Part shown: one piece after another, positions 41,703-51,353 of the stretch
Numbering within the stretch: position 1 is the first letter of the stretch
Layout of the letters: each line of letters starts with the position of its first letter
Source of the DNA: UBA8752 sp964223495
GTDB lineage: Bacteria; Bacteroidota; Bacteroidia; Flavobacteriales_D; Sanyastnellaceae
Assembly (NCBI GenBank): GCA_964223495.1
Contig: CAXQGL010000006.1
Span: 1 to 59,318, forward strand
DNA length: 59,318 nucleotides
Reading direction: 5' to 3'
The notes under the pieces: generated by a model
Told to the model about the DNA's origin: nothing
The model's input: the letters and a program-made list of their open reading frames with translations, nothing else
Database searches by the model: none
Translations under genes and position numbers: made by a program

Positions 41703-44447
41703 ATGATGCGTTCGATTCCACTTGATGGCCTGCAATGGCTGCATTTCGTGCAGAGGGAGATGCTCCTGCTCTGCCTGTTGGTTCTCTCCTGTGGACGCAG
41801 CGTGGCACAGGACCCCTGCCCGCCATTCGAACCCGGGGAATTCAGGACCCAGACGCAGGGCGGTTGGGGAGCCGAAGCGTGCAGCGGCGGGAATCCAGCC
41901 TGCTACCTCGCCGCCACTTTTGCAGCGGCATTTCCTGAAGGCCTCACCATCGGTTGCGAGGGAGGCAATCACTGGACCTTTACGAGTGCGGAAAACGTTG
42001 CGGCTTTCCTGCCGCAGGGTGGCACTGCGGCCTTGCTCGAATTCGATGCCGTCAATCCGGTGGGTGAGGCTGGTGTATTGGCTGGACAGCTGGTTGCTGC
42101 CAAGCTCTCGCTGGCCTTTGACGCCGTGGACGAGGAGTTCGGAGCTTCATCCGATGGCATTGCCCAATTGACTTTCGCTGATGGCATCTATGAGGGATGG
42201 ACCGTGGGTGCTGTGATCAGTACCGCGGACCTCGTCATCGGTGGTTGCATCCCTTACGATGGGTCCCTCTCTGACCTCGTCGAGGCGCTCACGCTCTTCA
42301 ATGAGGCGTTTGTGGACGGCACCGTGGTCTCCGGCGGACTGAGCTGGCCTGGCTGCGAGGACGAGGACAATGGCGGCGGCGGAAGTGGAGGTGGCGGAAG
42401 TGGCGGCGGGGGCTCCGGAGGTGGCGATGGACCGGATATCGGTGGATGCGATGGCGTGGCCTGTCTGTTCGAGGTGAGCTGTCCTTCGGATGTCCAATTG
42501 GGCTGCATAGCGGAAGCCGATACCGCAGCGGCCGTGAACGGCTTTCCGGAAGTGGTGCTGGTGTGCTGCACCACCAACATCGAGGAGGGCCTCATCGGAT
42601 GCGACACCCTGACGCCGGTGCTCGATTGGCAATGGAGTGATGTGGTCTTCGGAAGTTGTCCCACAACGGTGGTGAGGACGTTCTCAGCCCCATTGGTGGA
42701 GGCGGGGTTCGATACCACGGTCACATGCAGCCAGACATTCCTGCTCAACGACACGACGGCACCGACCATCCTCTGCCCGCCTGATCTGGCCCTCGGTTGC
42801 GGAGAAGACCTGGAACCGGCCGCCACGGGATTCGCCACGGCCACGGATGCCTGTGGGACGGTCATCGTCACATATGTGGATGCGCCGTTGACCAGTGAGG
42901 AGGGCATCGCCCGCATCTGGACGGCGACCGACGCCTGTGGAAACACGGCCTCCTGTCAGCAGAGCATCACGTTGCCGGATGCCACGCCTCCGATGCTGAC
43001 GCTCACGTGCCCACCCGATACCGCATTGACGTTTGAAGGCGACTGTACGCTCGAGCTGCCGGACGGATCCTATGGTGAGGCCACCGCCACGGCGACGGAC
43101 GCCCTGGACGTGGACCCCTTGGTTACGGTGGTGTTCGAGGATGTGACAGCGTTTCCGTGCTCCGGACAGGCCGTGGTGACCCGGATATGGACCGCCACGG
43201 CGCAGGACGCCTGTGGCAATGAGGTCACAGCATCGTGCGAGCAGACCATCACATACACGGATGACAGTGCCCCCGAATTCAACAATACCTGTGGCATCGG
43301 GAATGGAGACACCATCCAGGTGTGCTGCTCCCCCGATGGCTCCATTGACCTGCCCCCGGTATGTCTCGTGACCTTGTCCGACAACTGCGGTGCCACGGTG
43401 ATCTACGATGAAGTACCGACCAGCGGTTATGCGCCGGCTCCCGGAGCCGAGCAGGCCTGCTCAGCCGTCCAGCCGGAGCCGTTCGAGAACGGATTGACCT
43501 GCGAAGGCGACACCGCACACGTGTTGCGCCTGTTCTGTTTCCCCGGGACGGATGAACAAGTGGCCTATTTCACGGCCATGGGGGTGGGCGAAGTGCAGAT
43601 CTTCGATGAGACGACGTGGACCCTGTCATGGTCGGTGATGGCTTTCGACAATCCCAACGCCGGATTCGATCTCACCGCCACATTCAATGAGGGTGTGGAC
43701 TGGAACGGATGGAATTCGAGGGGGGTGCCTGCTGGATTCAAGGGAGAATGCGTGGACATGTCCTTGGCCCTGGGTTGGATGTACTACATCCTCGATGAGG
43801 GTACGTTGACGGGTTGGGGTGACTACAGCGGTTCCGAATTCACGCTTTCCCATCAGCCGGAAAGCAAGTTCTACGGCGCACAGGTCGGTGAGGGAGCCAA
43901 CCAGCACAACGCGCGCTATGGCTTCGGCAGCACATTGAACTACAGCGGTACCTTGGTGGTGGACGGCAATACCGTGGCATCCGACATCAAGTGCTGTGGT
44001 GACCTGCATGGAGAAATCGAGTGCTGTGAGCCCTTCACGATCACGAGAACCTACACGGCATCTGACTGCGCAGGCAACACGACGGTATTCAGCTACGTCA
44101 TCCAGTCTTTGGGCGATGACTGCCCGGGAGCGGACGGTGGCACTGCGGACCGGACGGTGGAATTGCCCCAGAACCGCTCAGGTGCAATCGGCGTGACGGG
44201 CATGGCGCCCAATCCGGCCGGAGATGATGTGACGCTTCGATTCGCGGTGGATGAGCCATTGACGGTGGATGCCACCTTGCTCGACATGGCGGGTCAAGTG
44301 GTATTGGACCTCGGGGCCCGGGATGCCGATCCTGGAATCGAAGAGACGCTGCGATTCGATGTGGGCCGATTGCCGGCCGGACTCTACCAGTTGCGCTTGA
44401 CCGCCCCGGGAGAAGCGGCCACACGCAACCTGCTCGTGGTCCATTGA
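41703..44447 (+). CDS. secreted HYR-like multidomain protein with T9SS type A C-terminal domain
   Basis: 914 residues (Met-Met start at 41703/41706), signal peptide ending RSVAQ. The first 220 residues are acidic and Ala/Gly-rich, with no family recognised. A Gly/Ser linker follows (residues 224-241). Then two to three HYR-like or Ig-like modules appear (CPSDVQLGC, APTILCPPDLALGCGED, RIWTATDACGNTASCQQSIT). A Trp-rich domain (about 640-770, MGVGEVQIFDETTWTLSW, WNGWNSRGVP) is of unknown type. The last 80 residues are a T9SS type A sorting domain: MAPNPAGDDVTLRF, ATLLDMAGQVV and LPAGLYQLRLT. Surface attachment by T9SS is inferred. Confidence 0.82.
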   Translation: MMRSIPLDGLQWLHFVQREMLLLCLLVLSCGRSVAQDPCPPFEPGEFRTQTQGGWGAEACSGGNPACYLAATFAAAFPEGLTIGCEGGNHWTFTSAENVAAFLPQGGTAALLEFDAVNPVGEAGVLAGQLVAAKLSLAFDAVDEEFGASSDGIAQLTFADGIYEGWTVGAVISTADLVIGGCIPYDGSLSDLVEALTLFNEAFVDGTVVSGGLSWPGCEDEDNGGGGSGGGGSGGGGSGGGDGPDIGGCDGVACLFEVSCPSDVQLGCIAEADTAAAVNGFPEVVLVCCTTNIEEGLIGCDTLTPVLDWQWSDVVFGSCPTTVVRTFSAPLVEAGFDTTVTCSQTFLLNDTTAPTILCPPDLALGCGEDLEPAATGFATATDACGTVIVTYVDAPLTSEEGIARIWTATDACGNTASCQQSITLPDATPPMLTLTCPPDTALTFEGDCTLELPDGSYGEATATATDALDVDPLVTVVFEDVTAFPCSGQAVVTRIWTATAQDACGNEVTASCEQTITYTDDSAPEFNNTCGIGNGDTIQVCCSPDGSIDLPPVCLVTLSDNCGATVIYDEVPTSGYAPAPGAEQACSAVQPEPFENGLTCEGDTAHVLRLFCFPGTDEQVAYFTAMGVGEVQIFDETTWTLSWSVMAFDNPNAGFDLTATFNEGVDWNGWNSRGVPAGFKGECVDMSLALGWMYYILDEGTLTGWGDYSGSEFTLSHQPESKFYGAQVGEGANQHNARYGFGSTLNYSGTLVVDGNTVASDIKCCGDLHGEIECCEPFTITRTYTASDCAGNTTVFSYVIQSLGDDCPGADGGTADRTVELPQNRSGAIGVTGMAPNPAGDDVTLRFAVDEPLTVDATLLDMAGQVVLDLGARDADPGIEETLRFDVGRLPAGLYQLRLTAPGEAATRNLLVVH
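42372..42425 (+). repeat. (GGGGS)3-GGG coding repeat, a natural flexible linker
   Basis: Eighteen codons encode three GGGGS units plus GGG (residues 224-241). It separates the N-terminal domain from the HYR-like part. Codons differ between units (GGC/GGA/GGT/GGG, AGT/TCC), which argues for selection on the protein rather than simple slippage. Confidence 0.85.
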
Positions 44448-44527
44448 GCCAAGGCCCTTTTGGGTGAACTTCGCGCAGCCCATTCCGGGAATGACCATGT
44501 TGGTACCCGGGATGAGACAACTGCGCC

Positions 44528-45649
44528 ATGATCAAGACTGCACTGAGGGCCCTGGCGGGCCTGGCCATTCTGGCCGTTGGAATGTTCGCCATGAACGGGC
44601 TCATCGGGATGAAGGAAACCCCTCCCGTGAATCCGAGACCCGCAGTGGCCAGAACGGTGAAGGTCCAGTTCGCCCGATTGGATACCGTAGTTCCGACCGT
44701 GGGCATTGAAGGCCGCGTCCAGGCTTTGCAGCGGATGACGGTCCTGTCGGAGGTCAGCGGCATGCTGCCCGTCGGCGGAAAGGAATTCCGGGAAGGCGTC
44801 CGGTTTGCCGAGGGCGAGGCGATGATGCGGGTCGATGACGCCGAACCCCGTGCGGGTCTTGTGGCCCAGCGAAGCCAGTGGCTTCAACTGCTGGCGGGTT
44901 CACTGGCCGATCTTCAGCTCGATTTTCCCGAGCGGGCCTCGACCTGGTCGGACTACGTGCGCGACCTCGATGTGACGGCCGCCGTGCCGCCATTGCCCGA
45001 ACCCACTTCGGATCGGGAGCGCCTGTATCTGACGGGGCGTGGGGTCATTTCAGGTTACCATTCCATCCGAGCTGCGGAAGAGCGGTTGGGCAAGTTTGCC
45101 GTTCGCGCTCCCTTCGACGGAATGGTCATCGGAGCCACGGTCCAACCGGGGTCCATGGTGAGGGCAGGCCAACCCTTGGGTGCACTCGTCGGCACCGACG
45201 AATTCGAGGTGAAATCAGCGGTCCACGCCCGGCACCTGTCGATGCTGTCCATCGGCAATTCGGTGGAACTCAGAAGCGAGGGCGGCTCCTTGGTGGCCAC
45301 GGGCCGCGTTGCCCGCATATCCGGTACCGTGGATGCTGCAACCCAGTCGGCCAGCGTGTACAGTGAGGTCCGGGCAGTCGAGGGGGAAACCCTGAGGGAT
45401 GGCCGATTTCTGAGCGGCACCATTTCCTTGTCGCCATTGAACGGCGTGATGCCGCTTGACGCCGCTCTCCTGGTGGACGGATCGGTCTATGCCATTCAGG
45501 AAGACAGGCTCCACTCGGTGAAAGTGGAGGTGGTCCACAGCGATGCCGATCGAATCCTGGTCAGGGGCTTGGACGGCGGCATGCCGCTGCTGGCAGAGCC
45601 CATTTCGGGTGCACACGATGGCATGCTGGTCGAAGTCGTGAACCGATAA
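44528..45649 (+). CDS. RND efflux periplasmic adaptor (membrane fusion protein)
   Basis: 373 residues with an N-terminal signal-anchor (ALRALAGLAILAVGMFAMNG). The family order is kept: a beta-barrel/lipoyl half (VGIEGRVQALQRMTVLSEVS), a short alpha-helical hairpin (residues about 105-180), a second lipoyl half (FAVRAPFDGMVIGATVQPG then VRAGQPLGALV), then beta-barrel and membrane-proximal domains. The hairpin is short, compatible with the partner's outer-membrane part being present locally rather than reached through a long funnel, though this is speculation. It is nine bases upstream of the RND-TolC fusion gene and presumably forms the pump with it. Confidence 0.9.
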   Translation: MIKTALRALAGLAILAVGMFAMNGLIGMKETPPVNPRPAVARTVKVQFARLDTVVPTVGIEGRVQALQRMTVLSEVSGMLPVGGKEFREGVRFAEGEAMMRVDDAEPRAGLVAQRSQWLQLLAGSLADLQLDFPERASTWSDYVRDLDVTAAVPPLPEPTSDRERLYLTGRGVISGYHSIRAAEERLGKFAVRAPFDGMVIGATVQPGSMVRAGQPLGALVGTDEFEVKSAVHARHLSMLSIGNSVELRSEGGSLVATGRVARISGTVDAATQSASVYSEVRAVEGETLRDGRFLSGTISLSPLNGVMPLDAALLVDGSVYAIQEDRLHSVKVEVVHSDADRILVRGLDGGMPLLAEPISGAHDGMLVEVVNR

Positions 45650-45658
45650 GCGAGGGGC

Positions 45659-48600
45659 ATGCGATCGACCATTCAATTCTTCGTCCGGTACCACATTCTG
45701 GGAGACCTCCTCGTGTTTGCCTTGCTGGCCGCCGGCTGGGTCGGTATGGGCGGCATGAGGAGCAACTTCTTTCCCGTCACCGAGTCCAAGACCATTGTCA
45801 TCCAGGCGGTGTATCCCGGGGCCTCTCCAGCGGAGATCGAGGAGGGCATCGTGGCCAAGATCGAGGAGAACCTCCAGGGCATCGCCGGCATTGACCAGGT
45901 CAAATCCGTGTGCTCGGAGAATGCGGGCAACATTACGGTCTCGGTGCTCGATGAGGACGAGACCGATGGGATCCTGCAGGATGTGAAGAACGCGGTGGAC
46001 CGCATCGCCTCGTTTCCGGTCGGGATGGAACCGCCTACGGTGTTCAAGCTGGAGGCCATCGGGGTGTCCATCACCTTTGCACTCACCGGAGTGGAGGACC
46101 TTCGGGCCCTCAAGACCGAGGCGCGCCGCATAGAACAGGACCTCAGGGCCCTCGAGGGCATCAGCCAAGTGTCACTCAGCGGTTTCCCGGGAGAGGAGAT
46201 TGAGGTGGCCCTCCGAGCGGACCGATTGACCGAGCTGAACCTGACCATCGCCGAAGTGGGCGCGGCCATTCGGGCGGCCAACATCGAGACGACGGGGGGG
46301 CGGCTCAAGACGGACCGGGAGGAGCTCATCCTGCGCGGACGGTTCAGGGGCTATGATGCGCATGCCTTGTCCGATATCGTGTTGCGCGCCAACACCGGGG
46401 GCGGCTATGTGCGCCTCTCGGATGTGGCGGACGTGCGCGACCGCTGGGCCGACAATGACCCCTCGCGCAATTGGTTCAATGGGCGCCCTGCGGTGGTCGT
46501 GACGGTGAACAACCTCACCACGGAGAGCATCCTGGAGGTGACCGAATTGGTCCGCTCCTACATCGAAGGCTACAACGCCCAGGCCGATGCCGTTGGGACT
46601 GGGCTCCGCATCGATGTCATCCGGGACAGTTCGGTGGTGCTGAACCAGCGGATCGACCTGTTGGTGAACAACGGGGTGGTCGGCTTCATCCTTGTGGTCC
46701 TGCTGCTCGCCCTGTTCCTCAACATCCGCCTCGCCTTCTGGGTGGCGCTCGCCATTCCGGTCTCGTTTGCCGGCATGTTCATCTTCGCCGGTGCGGCGGG
46801 TGTCACCATCAACGTCATCAGTCTGTTCGGCATGATCCTCGTGATCGGGATACTCGTGGATGACGGCATCGTGATCGCCGAGAACATCTACCGGCATTAC
46901 GAGATGGGAAAGGACCGAATGCAGGCCACCATCGAGGGCACCATGGAAGTGTTGCCCGCGGTATTCGCCGCCATCGTGACCACCATGGTCGCCTTTGCGT
47001 CCTTCTTCTACATCGAGGGCCAGCTGGGGGACTTCTTTGGGGACATGGCGGCGGTCATCATGCTGACCCTGCTCTTCAGTCTGGTCGAAGGGGCGCTCAT
47101 CCTTCCCGCACACGTGGGACACAGCAAGGCCCTGCGTCGGGATTTCAAGCCCAATGCTGTGGAGCGCGGCATGCGCAATTTCCTCGCCTTCATGCGAGAC
47201 AGGCTCTATGCGCCGGTGCTCCGCTTCGCCCTGGCCCAGCCTTGGATTGCCTTCAGCAGCATCGTCGCCCTCTTTCTCATCACAGTGCCGGGCCTCATCG
47301 GCAGCGGCCTCGTGAAGACCACCTTCTTCCCCTTCATCGAAGGGGACAACCTGACGGTCAATCTATCCATGGTCAGCGGGACGCGGGAAGGGGTCACCCG
47401 GGGTGAGCTGGACCGCATCGAGGACATCATATGGGAAGTCAATGCGGAGCTGTCCGCACAGCGTGAGGACAGCCTGGACATGATCCTGGCCGTGGACAAG
47501 CGCATCGGCCCCAACGCCCATACCGGGACCCTGAATGTCCAGTTGCTCGACGGGGAGCGCCGGAACATGCGTTCGTTGGACATCAGTGCCATGGTGAGGG
47601 AGCGGGTGGGCACCATCTACGGAGCGGAAAACCTCAGTTTCGCAGCCTTCTCACCGTTCGGGAGGCCGGTGTCGGTCTCCTTGCTCGGCAATGACCTCGA
47701 CGACCTCGATGCCGCCACGGCCGAATTGAAGGCCGCCATGCTGGAGCGCGATGACCTCAAGGACGTCACCGACAACAACCAACAGGGCCTGAAGGAGCTG
47801 GAGATCCAGCCGAAGCCCAGGGCCTATCAATTGGGCTTGACCCGGGCCTCGCTGCTCAGCCAGGTCAGGGAAGGCTTCTTCGGCAGTGAAGTCCAACGAT
47901 TGCAACGGGGCCGCGATGAGGTCCGCGTGTGGGTTCGGCTCGATGAGCGCGATCGGACGTCCATTTCCGACCTGCAGCGCTTCCGCATCCGAACCCCTTC
48001 TGGGGGATTGATTCCGCTGGAGGAATTGGCGGATGTGGCCCTTGTGAGTGGCATCACGGCCATCAACCGCCTCTCTGGTGCCCGCGAGGTCCAAGTGTCC
48101 GCCGACCTTTCGGGGCCCGATGTCAGCGCGTCCGATGCGAACGCCGACATCAAGGCGAATGTATTGCCCTCCATTCTGGCCAAATACCCTTCGATCAGGG
48201 CCAGCTACGAGGGCCAGAACCGGGAGGTGACCAAGTCACAGAACAGCATTGGCGCCATTATGCCGCTCATCTTCGCCCTGATGCTCCTCATCGTGATCGT
48301 GGCGTTCCGCTCTCCCCTGCAGGCCTTCGCCGTGTTCGGACTGATTCCCTTCGGCATGGTGGGCATCAGCCTCGGGCATTGGATGCTGGGCGCCCAGATC
48401 AGCCTGTTCAGCGTACTCGGCCTCATCGCCCTCATCGGCATCCTCGTCAACGATGCCCTCGTCTTCGTGGCGGCATTCAACAGCAACCTCAAGGCGGGAC
48501 AGCAACTTCGTGAAGCCATCTGGGATGCCGGAATGAGTCGGTTCCGGCCCATCCTCCTGACCTCCGTGACGACGGTGGCGGGATTGACTCCGCTGATGCT

Positions 48601-50215
48601 CAACAAGAGCTTCCAGGCCCAATTCCTGATTCCCATGGCCATCTCGGTGGCGTTCGGATTGCTCTTCGTCACGGTCATCATCCTCATCCTGCTGCCCATC
48701 TACCTACTGTGGATCAATCCGCTCCACCGCTCCTGGGTGTGGGTGCAGCGGGGCGATTGGATGTCCCGTGAGGATGCCGAGCCGGCCGTGAGGGAGGATG
48801 CCGGTTTCGAGGAGGAGGAACCGCAAGGAAATGCCGCGGCCAAAGGCCTGCTCGGCATCGCATTGCTGATCGGGATGGCCTGCTTGGCGTCCGGAGACCT
48901 CCATGCCCAATCCGCGGAGGGCCTTTCACGGGAGGCGGCCATCGGCCTTGCCCTTGAACGGCACTATGGCATCCGCGTGGCCCGCAGCAGCCAGGAAATG
49001 GCCGAGGTGGGCGACGATTGGGGAGCGGCCGGCGCCTTGCCACAGGTGGGGGTGACGCTCGGAACCGGGACCTCCATCAACGACCAGACGGACAACCCGG
49101 GGACATTCCTTCCCATTGCAACGCAGAGCAGATCGTTGTCACCGGGCGCACAGCTGCAGTGGACGCTGTTCGATGGCATGGGCATGTTCGCCACCAAGGA
49201 CAGGTTGGGGCTGGTGGCACTGCAGGCGGAAGGCAATGTGGCGCTGATGGTGGAGGCCACGGTACAGGCCATGATGAACGCCTACGACGCCCTGCTCGTC
49301 CAACAACAGGGGGTGGAGGTCCTGCGCTCGGCCCTAGACCTGACGCGGCAGCGACTCGAACGCATCGAGCTGGCTGCGGGCATCGGGACGGCGGGCACCT
49401 TCGACCGGCTTCAATTCGAGAACGCCATGCTCAATGACAGCACGGCCTTGCTGAGGCAGGAATCCGCTGTGCGTGCATCGCGGCGCAACCTCAATCTCTT
49501 GCTCGTGGAATCCGAAGAAAAGGAGTGGATCCTGACCTCCCCGTTGGAGACGCCGTCCGGAGCGGGAGACCTCGGAGCATTGCAGGAGGCGATGACGGGC
49601 AACAACCAATCGGTCCGCAATGCTGTGCTCTCCAGGGAAATCGCGGAAGCAGGTGTGCGTGAGGCCAAGGCAAGGCTCTATCCCGTGGTGGGTCTGACCG
49701 CCAACTGGGGCAACAACCGCGGTGCTGTGGGGACCAGCTCCGTGATTCCGGATTCCGCGTTCTTCAACCCCTACCGCAACGGCGACATCAGCACCAATGT
49801 GACGAACTACGGCGCCACGCTGACGCTCAATTTCAATCTGTTCGGAGGCGGGGCCACAAGACGGGCCATTAGGCAAGCGGAGATACAGGTCGAGATGGCC
49901 GGGCTTGAGCGCAACCGACTCGAAACGGAGGCCCGGCACGCCCTGGCCCAAGCCTGGGATGTCCGGCGCACCGCCGCGGCCATTCACGGCATGGCCGCCC
50001 AGCGCACCAAAAACGCCCGGCTCGCGGCCGAAATTGGAGCGGCGCGGTACCGGGACGGGGTACTCAATGCCCTCGATTTCCGCGCCTTGGATGTGGCGGT
50101 CCTGCAGGCTGAGGCAGCCGAATTGGCGGCCCGGCAGGAGTGGAGCATCGCCCACTGGGAGGTGCTGCGTCTGATCGGCGGCCTCCGCACGGGAAGCATA
50201 TCCGAATCGCGCTGA
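45659..50215 (+). CDS. RND efflux permease fused to a complete TolC-like outer-membrane factor
   Basis: 1518 residues in one uninterrupted frame, against about 1030 for a normal AcrB-type pump. Residues 1-1020 are an HAE-like RND permease: 12 membrane segments, proton-relay Asp401-Asp402 in GILVDDGIVIAENIY, the typical NFFPVTESK-like first loop and the second-half helices PLIFALMLLIVIVAF and GLIALIGILVNDALVFV. An acidic linker (about 1035-1058) leads to a hydrophobic stretch at 1063-1084 (GLLGIALLIGMACLASGDL, then HAQ) that looks like a signal peptide with an A-Q cleavage site. Residues 1085-1518 are a full-length TolC/OEP domain: SREAAIGLALERHYGIRVA, LSPGAQLQWTLFDG, YPVVGLTANWGN and LNFNLFGGG. 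I infer proteolytic release of the outer-membrane part. Confidence 0.93.
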   Translation: MRSTIQFFVRYHILGDLLVFALLAAGWVGMGGMRSNFFPVTESKTIVIQAVYPGASPAEIEEGIVAKIEENLQGIAGIDQVKSVCSENAGNITVSVLDEDETDGILQDVKNAVDRIASFPVGMEPPTVFKLEAIGVSITFALTGVEDLRALKTEARRIEQDLRALEGISQVSLSGFPGEEIEVALRADRLTELNLTIAEVGAAIRAANIETTGGRLKTDREELILRGRFRGYDAHALSDIVLRANTGGGYVRLSDVADVRDRWADNDPSRNWFNGRPAVVVTVNNLTTESILEVTELVRSYIEGYNAQADAVGTGLRIDVIRDSSVVLNQRIDLLVNNGVVGFILVVLLLALFLNIRLAFWVALAIPVSFAGMFIFAGAAGVTINVISLFGMILVIGILVDDGIVIAENIYRHYEMGKDRMQATIEGTMEVLPAVFAAIVTTMVAFASFFYIEGQLGDFFGDMAAVIMLTLLFSLVEGALILPAHVGHSKALRRDFKPNAVERGMRNFLAFMRDRLYAPVLRFALAQPWIAFSSIVALFLITVPGLIGSGLVKTTFFPFIEGDNLTVNLSMVSGTREGVTRGELDRIEDIIWEVNAELSAQREDSLDMILAVDKRIGPNAHTGTLNVQLLDGERRNMRSLDISAMVRERVGTIYGAENLSFAAFSPFGRPVSVSLLGNDLDDLDAATAELKAAMLERDDLKDVTDNNQQGLKELEIQPKPRAYQLGLTRASLLSQVREGFFGSEVQRLQRGRDEVRVWVRLDERDRTSISDLQRFRIRTPSGGLIPLEELADVALVSGITAINRLSGAREVQVSADLSGPDVSASDANADIKANVLPSILAKYPSIRASYEGQNREVTKSQNSIGAIMPLIFALMLLIVIVAFRSPLQAFAVFGLIPFGMVGISLGHWMLGAQISLFSVLGLIALIGILVNDALVFVAAFNSNLKAGQQLREAIWDAGMSRFRPILLTSVTTVAGLTPLMLNKSFQAQFLIPMAISVAFGLLFVTVIILILLPIYLLWINPLHRSWVWVQRGDWMSREDAEPAVREDAGFEEEEPQGNAAAKGLLGIALLIGMACLASGDLHAQSAEGLSREAAIGLALERHYGIRVARSSQEMAEVGDDWGAAGALPQVGVTLGTGTSINDQTDNPGTFLPIATQSRSLSPGAQLQWTLFDGMGMFATKDRLGLVALQAEGNVALMVEATVQAMMNAYDALLVQQQGVEVLRSALDLTRQRLERIELAAGIGTAGTFDRLQFENAMLNDSTALLRQESAVRASRRNLNLLLVESEEKEWILTSPLETPSGAGDLGALQEAMTGNNQSVRNAVLSREIAEAGVREAKARLYPVVGLTANWGNNRGAVGTSSVIPDSAFFNPYRNGDISTNVTNYGATLTLNFNLFGGGATRRAIRQAEIQVEMAGLERNRLETEARHALAQAWDVRRTAAAIHGMAAQRTKNARLAAEIGAARYRDGVLNALDFRALDVAVLQAEAAELAARQEWSIAHWEVLRLIGGLRTGSISESR

Positions 50216-50228
50216 TCGAGGAACGGAC

Positions 50229-51263
50229 CTATTCGCCGTCCCTGCTTTTGCGCTGGGTATTGGGCGCCGCATCGGCGCCGCTGTACTGCATCGTCGAGAT
50301 CAAGTGGCCATCGGAATCCGACACCCTGAGGAACATGGTGCCTTCCGTTGCGGGTGACCAGGTGGTCCAGGGTCCGAGCAGATCCAGGGTCTCCATCAAG
50401 GCGCCCCGCACGTCGTACACCTGCATGGAGGCGGGCGTGGGCCCATCCCATTTCAAGAGCACTTCACCGCTGGCCTGACGGGTGACCAACAAGGCCGGGG
50501 CGTCACCCTCGGATAGCCCGGTGGTGCCGTTCCAGAGGTCGAATTCCACCTGGAGAGCATCGATGGGCTCCACCCCATAGTCGGTCAGCGATACGACCAG
50601 GTGGACGGAAAGGTCTTCCGGGTCGTCCCCGGGGTAGGCCACGCGGAGAAAGGCGCTGCGGCTGCTGACCCCTTCCTCCAGACAACGGGTATCGGCGCCG
50701 GCGACATTGGCTCCCTGGAGCGCCGCCATCAGTTTCTCGGCGAGTGTGCCTTCCGTTTCCACGAAGCCGGACTCCATCTGGGTCAGGATTTCCTCACCGA
50801 GCAGGATGTTGCCCTGAATGGCGTAGTCGGGTCCGACGATGTGCCCCTTCCAATCCATGCAATTGTCGCCTGTGAAGGCCGCCGCCCGGGCCTCTCCCGT
50901 GACCAGGTCTGCCATGCCGTATTGCCGGATGGCCGGATTGCCCTGCACATCGTTTTCCTCCAGCCACTGCATCAGCTCATCGGGAGAAAGGCCATTGTCG
51001 ACCACCTGATCATGGGCGGCGTTCTGGTTGGCCGGCACCCAGTAACTCTGCGTGTGGATGGCGCCCACGTCGGGAATCACATCACTGATGATGAGGGCGC
51101 CCCCTTCGATTTGTGTGTCATCGAGACAGGTGGCTCCGGCACTGCCGACCTGTCCGGTGGCGACATCCACGGCCACGATGCTGAAGGTGTCCTGAGCGGT
51201 CGAGGCCAGTGTGCAGAACAGCGCGAATGAAAGGCAATGAAGGAGGTGGGGAAGGGTGCGCAT
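50229..51263 (-). CDS. secreted DUF1028 (Ntn-hydrolase-like) protein with T9SS type A-like tail
   Basis: 344 residues from ATG 51263 (MRTLPHLLHCLSFALF), signal peptide ending STAQ; the frame is open much further upstream without protein-like sequence. The DUF1028 domain covers about 25-235: FSIVAVDVATGQVGSAGATC, PDVGAIHTQSYW, QYGMADLVTGEARAAAFTG, YAIQGNILLG, SRSAFLRVAYPGDDPED. The family is predicted to be Ntn-hydrolase-like and has no settled function. The last 85 residues (VLLKWDGPTPASMQVYDVRG, GTMFLRVSDSDG) resemble a T9SS type A domain, although a 15-residue polar tail follows. A TACCTTCG box ends four bases upstream of the ATG. Confidence 0.82.
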   Translation of the reverse strand: MRTLPHLLHCLSFALFCTLASTAQDTFSIVAVDVATGQVGSAGATCLDDTQIEGGALIISDVIPDVGAIHTQSYWVPANQNAAHDQVVDNGLSPDELMQWLEENDVQGNPAIRQYGMADLVTGEARAAAFTGDNCMDWKGHIVGPDYAIQGNILLGEEILTQMESGFVETEGTLAEKLMAALQGANVAGADTRCLEEGVSSRSAFLRVAYPGDDPEDLSVHLVVSLTDYGVEPIDALQVEFDLWNGTTGLSEGDAPALLVTRQASGEVLLKWDGPTPASMQVYDVRGALMETLDLLGPWTTWSPATEGTMFLRVSDSDGHLISTMQYSGADAAPNTQRKSRDGE

Positions 51264-51267
51264 GTGT

Positions 51268-51275
51268 CGAAGGTA
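51268..51275 (-). promoter_or_regulatory. putative -7 element TACCTTCG, 4 nt before ATG
   Basis: On the minus strand, TACCTTCG is followed by ACAC and then the ATG at 51263. Same geometry as aroK (TAACTTCG-N4-ATG). Confidence 0.42.
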
Positions 51276-51353
51276 GGCGGACCGGGGTGAACCGGAATCC
51301 TCCGACGAAACCTCCCGGGCCCCACCCCCGTATAATGTGTCAAATACTGACCG

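Noticed and set aside
45659..50215. The RND-TolC junction as a frameshift or assembly artefact
   Set aside because: The frame is continuous, the linker codons look like the rest of the gene, and no stop is merely skipped; an artefact cannot be fully excluded without homologues, but nothing in the sequence suggests one.
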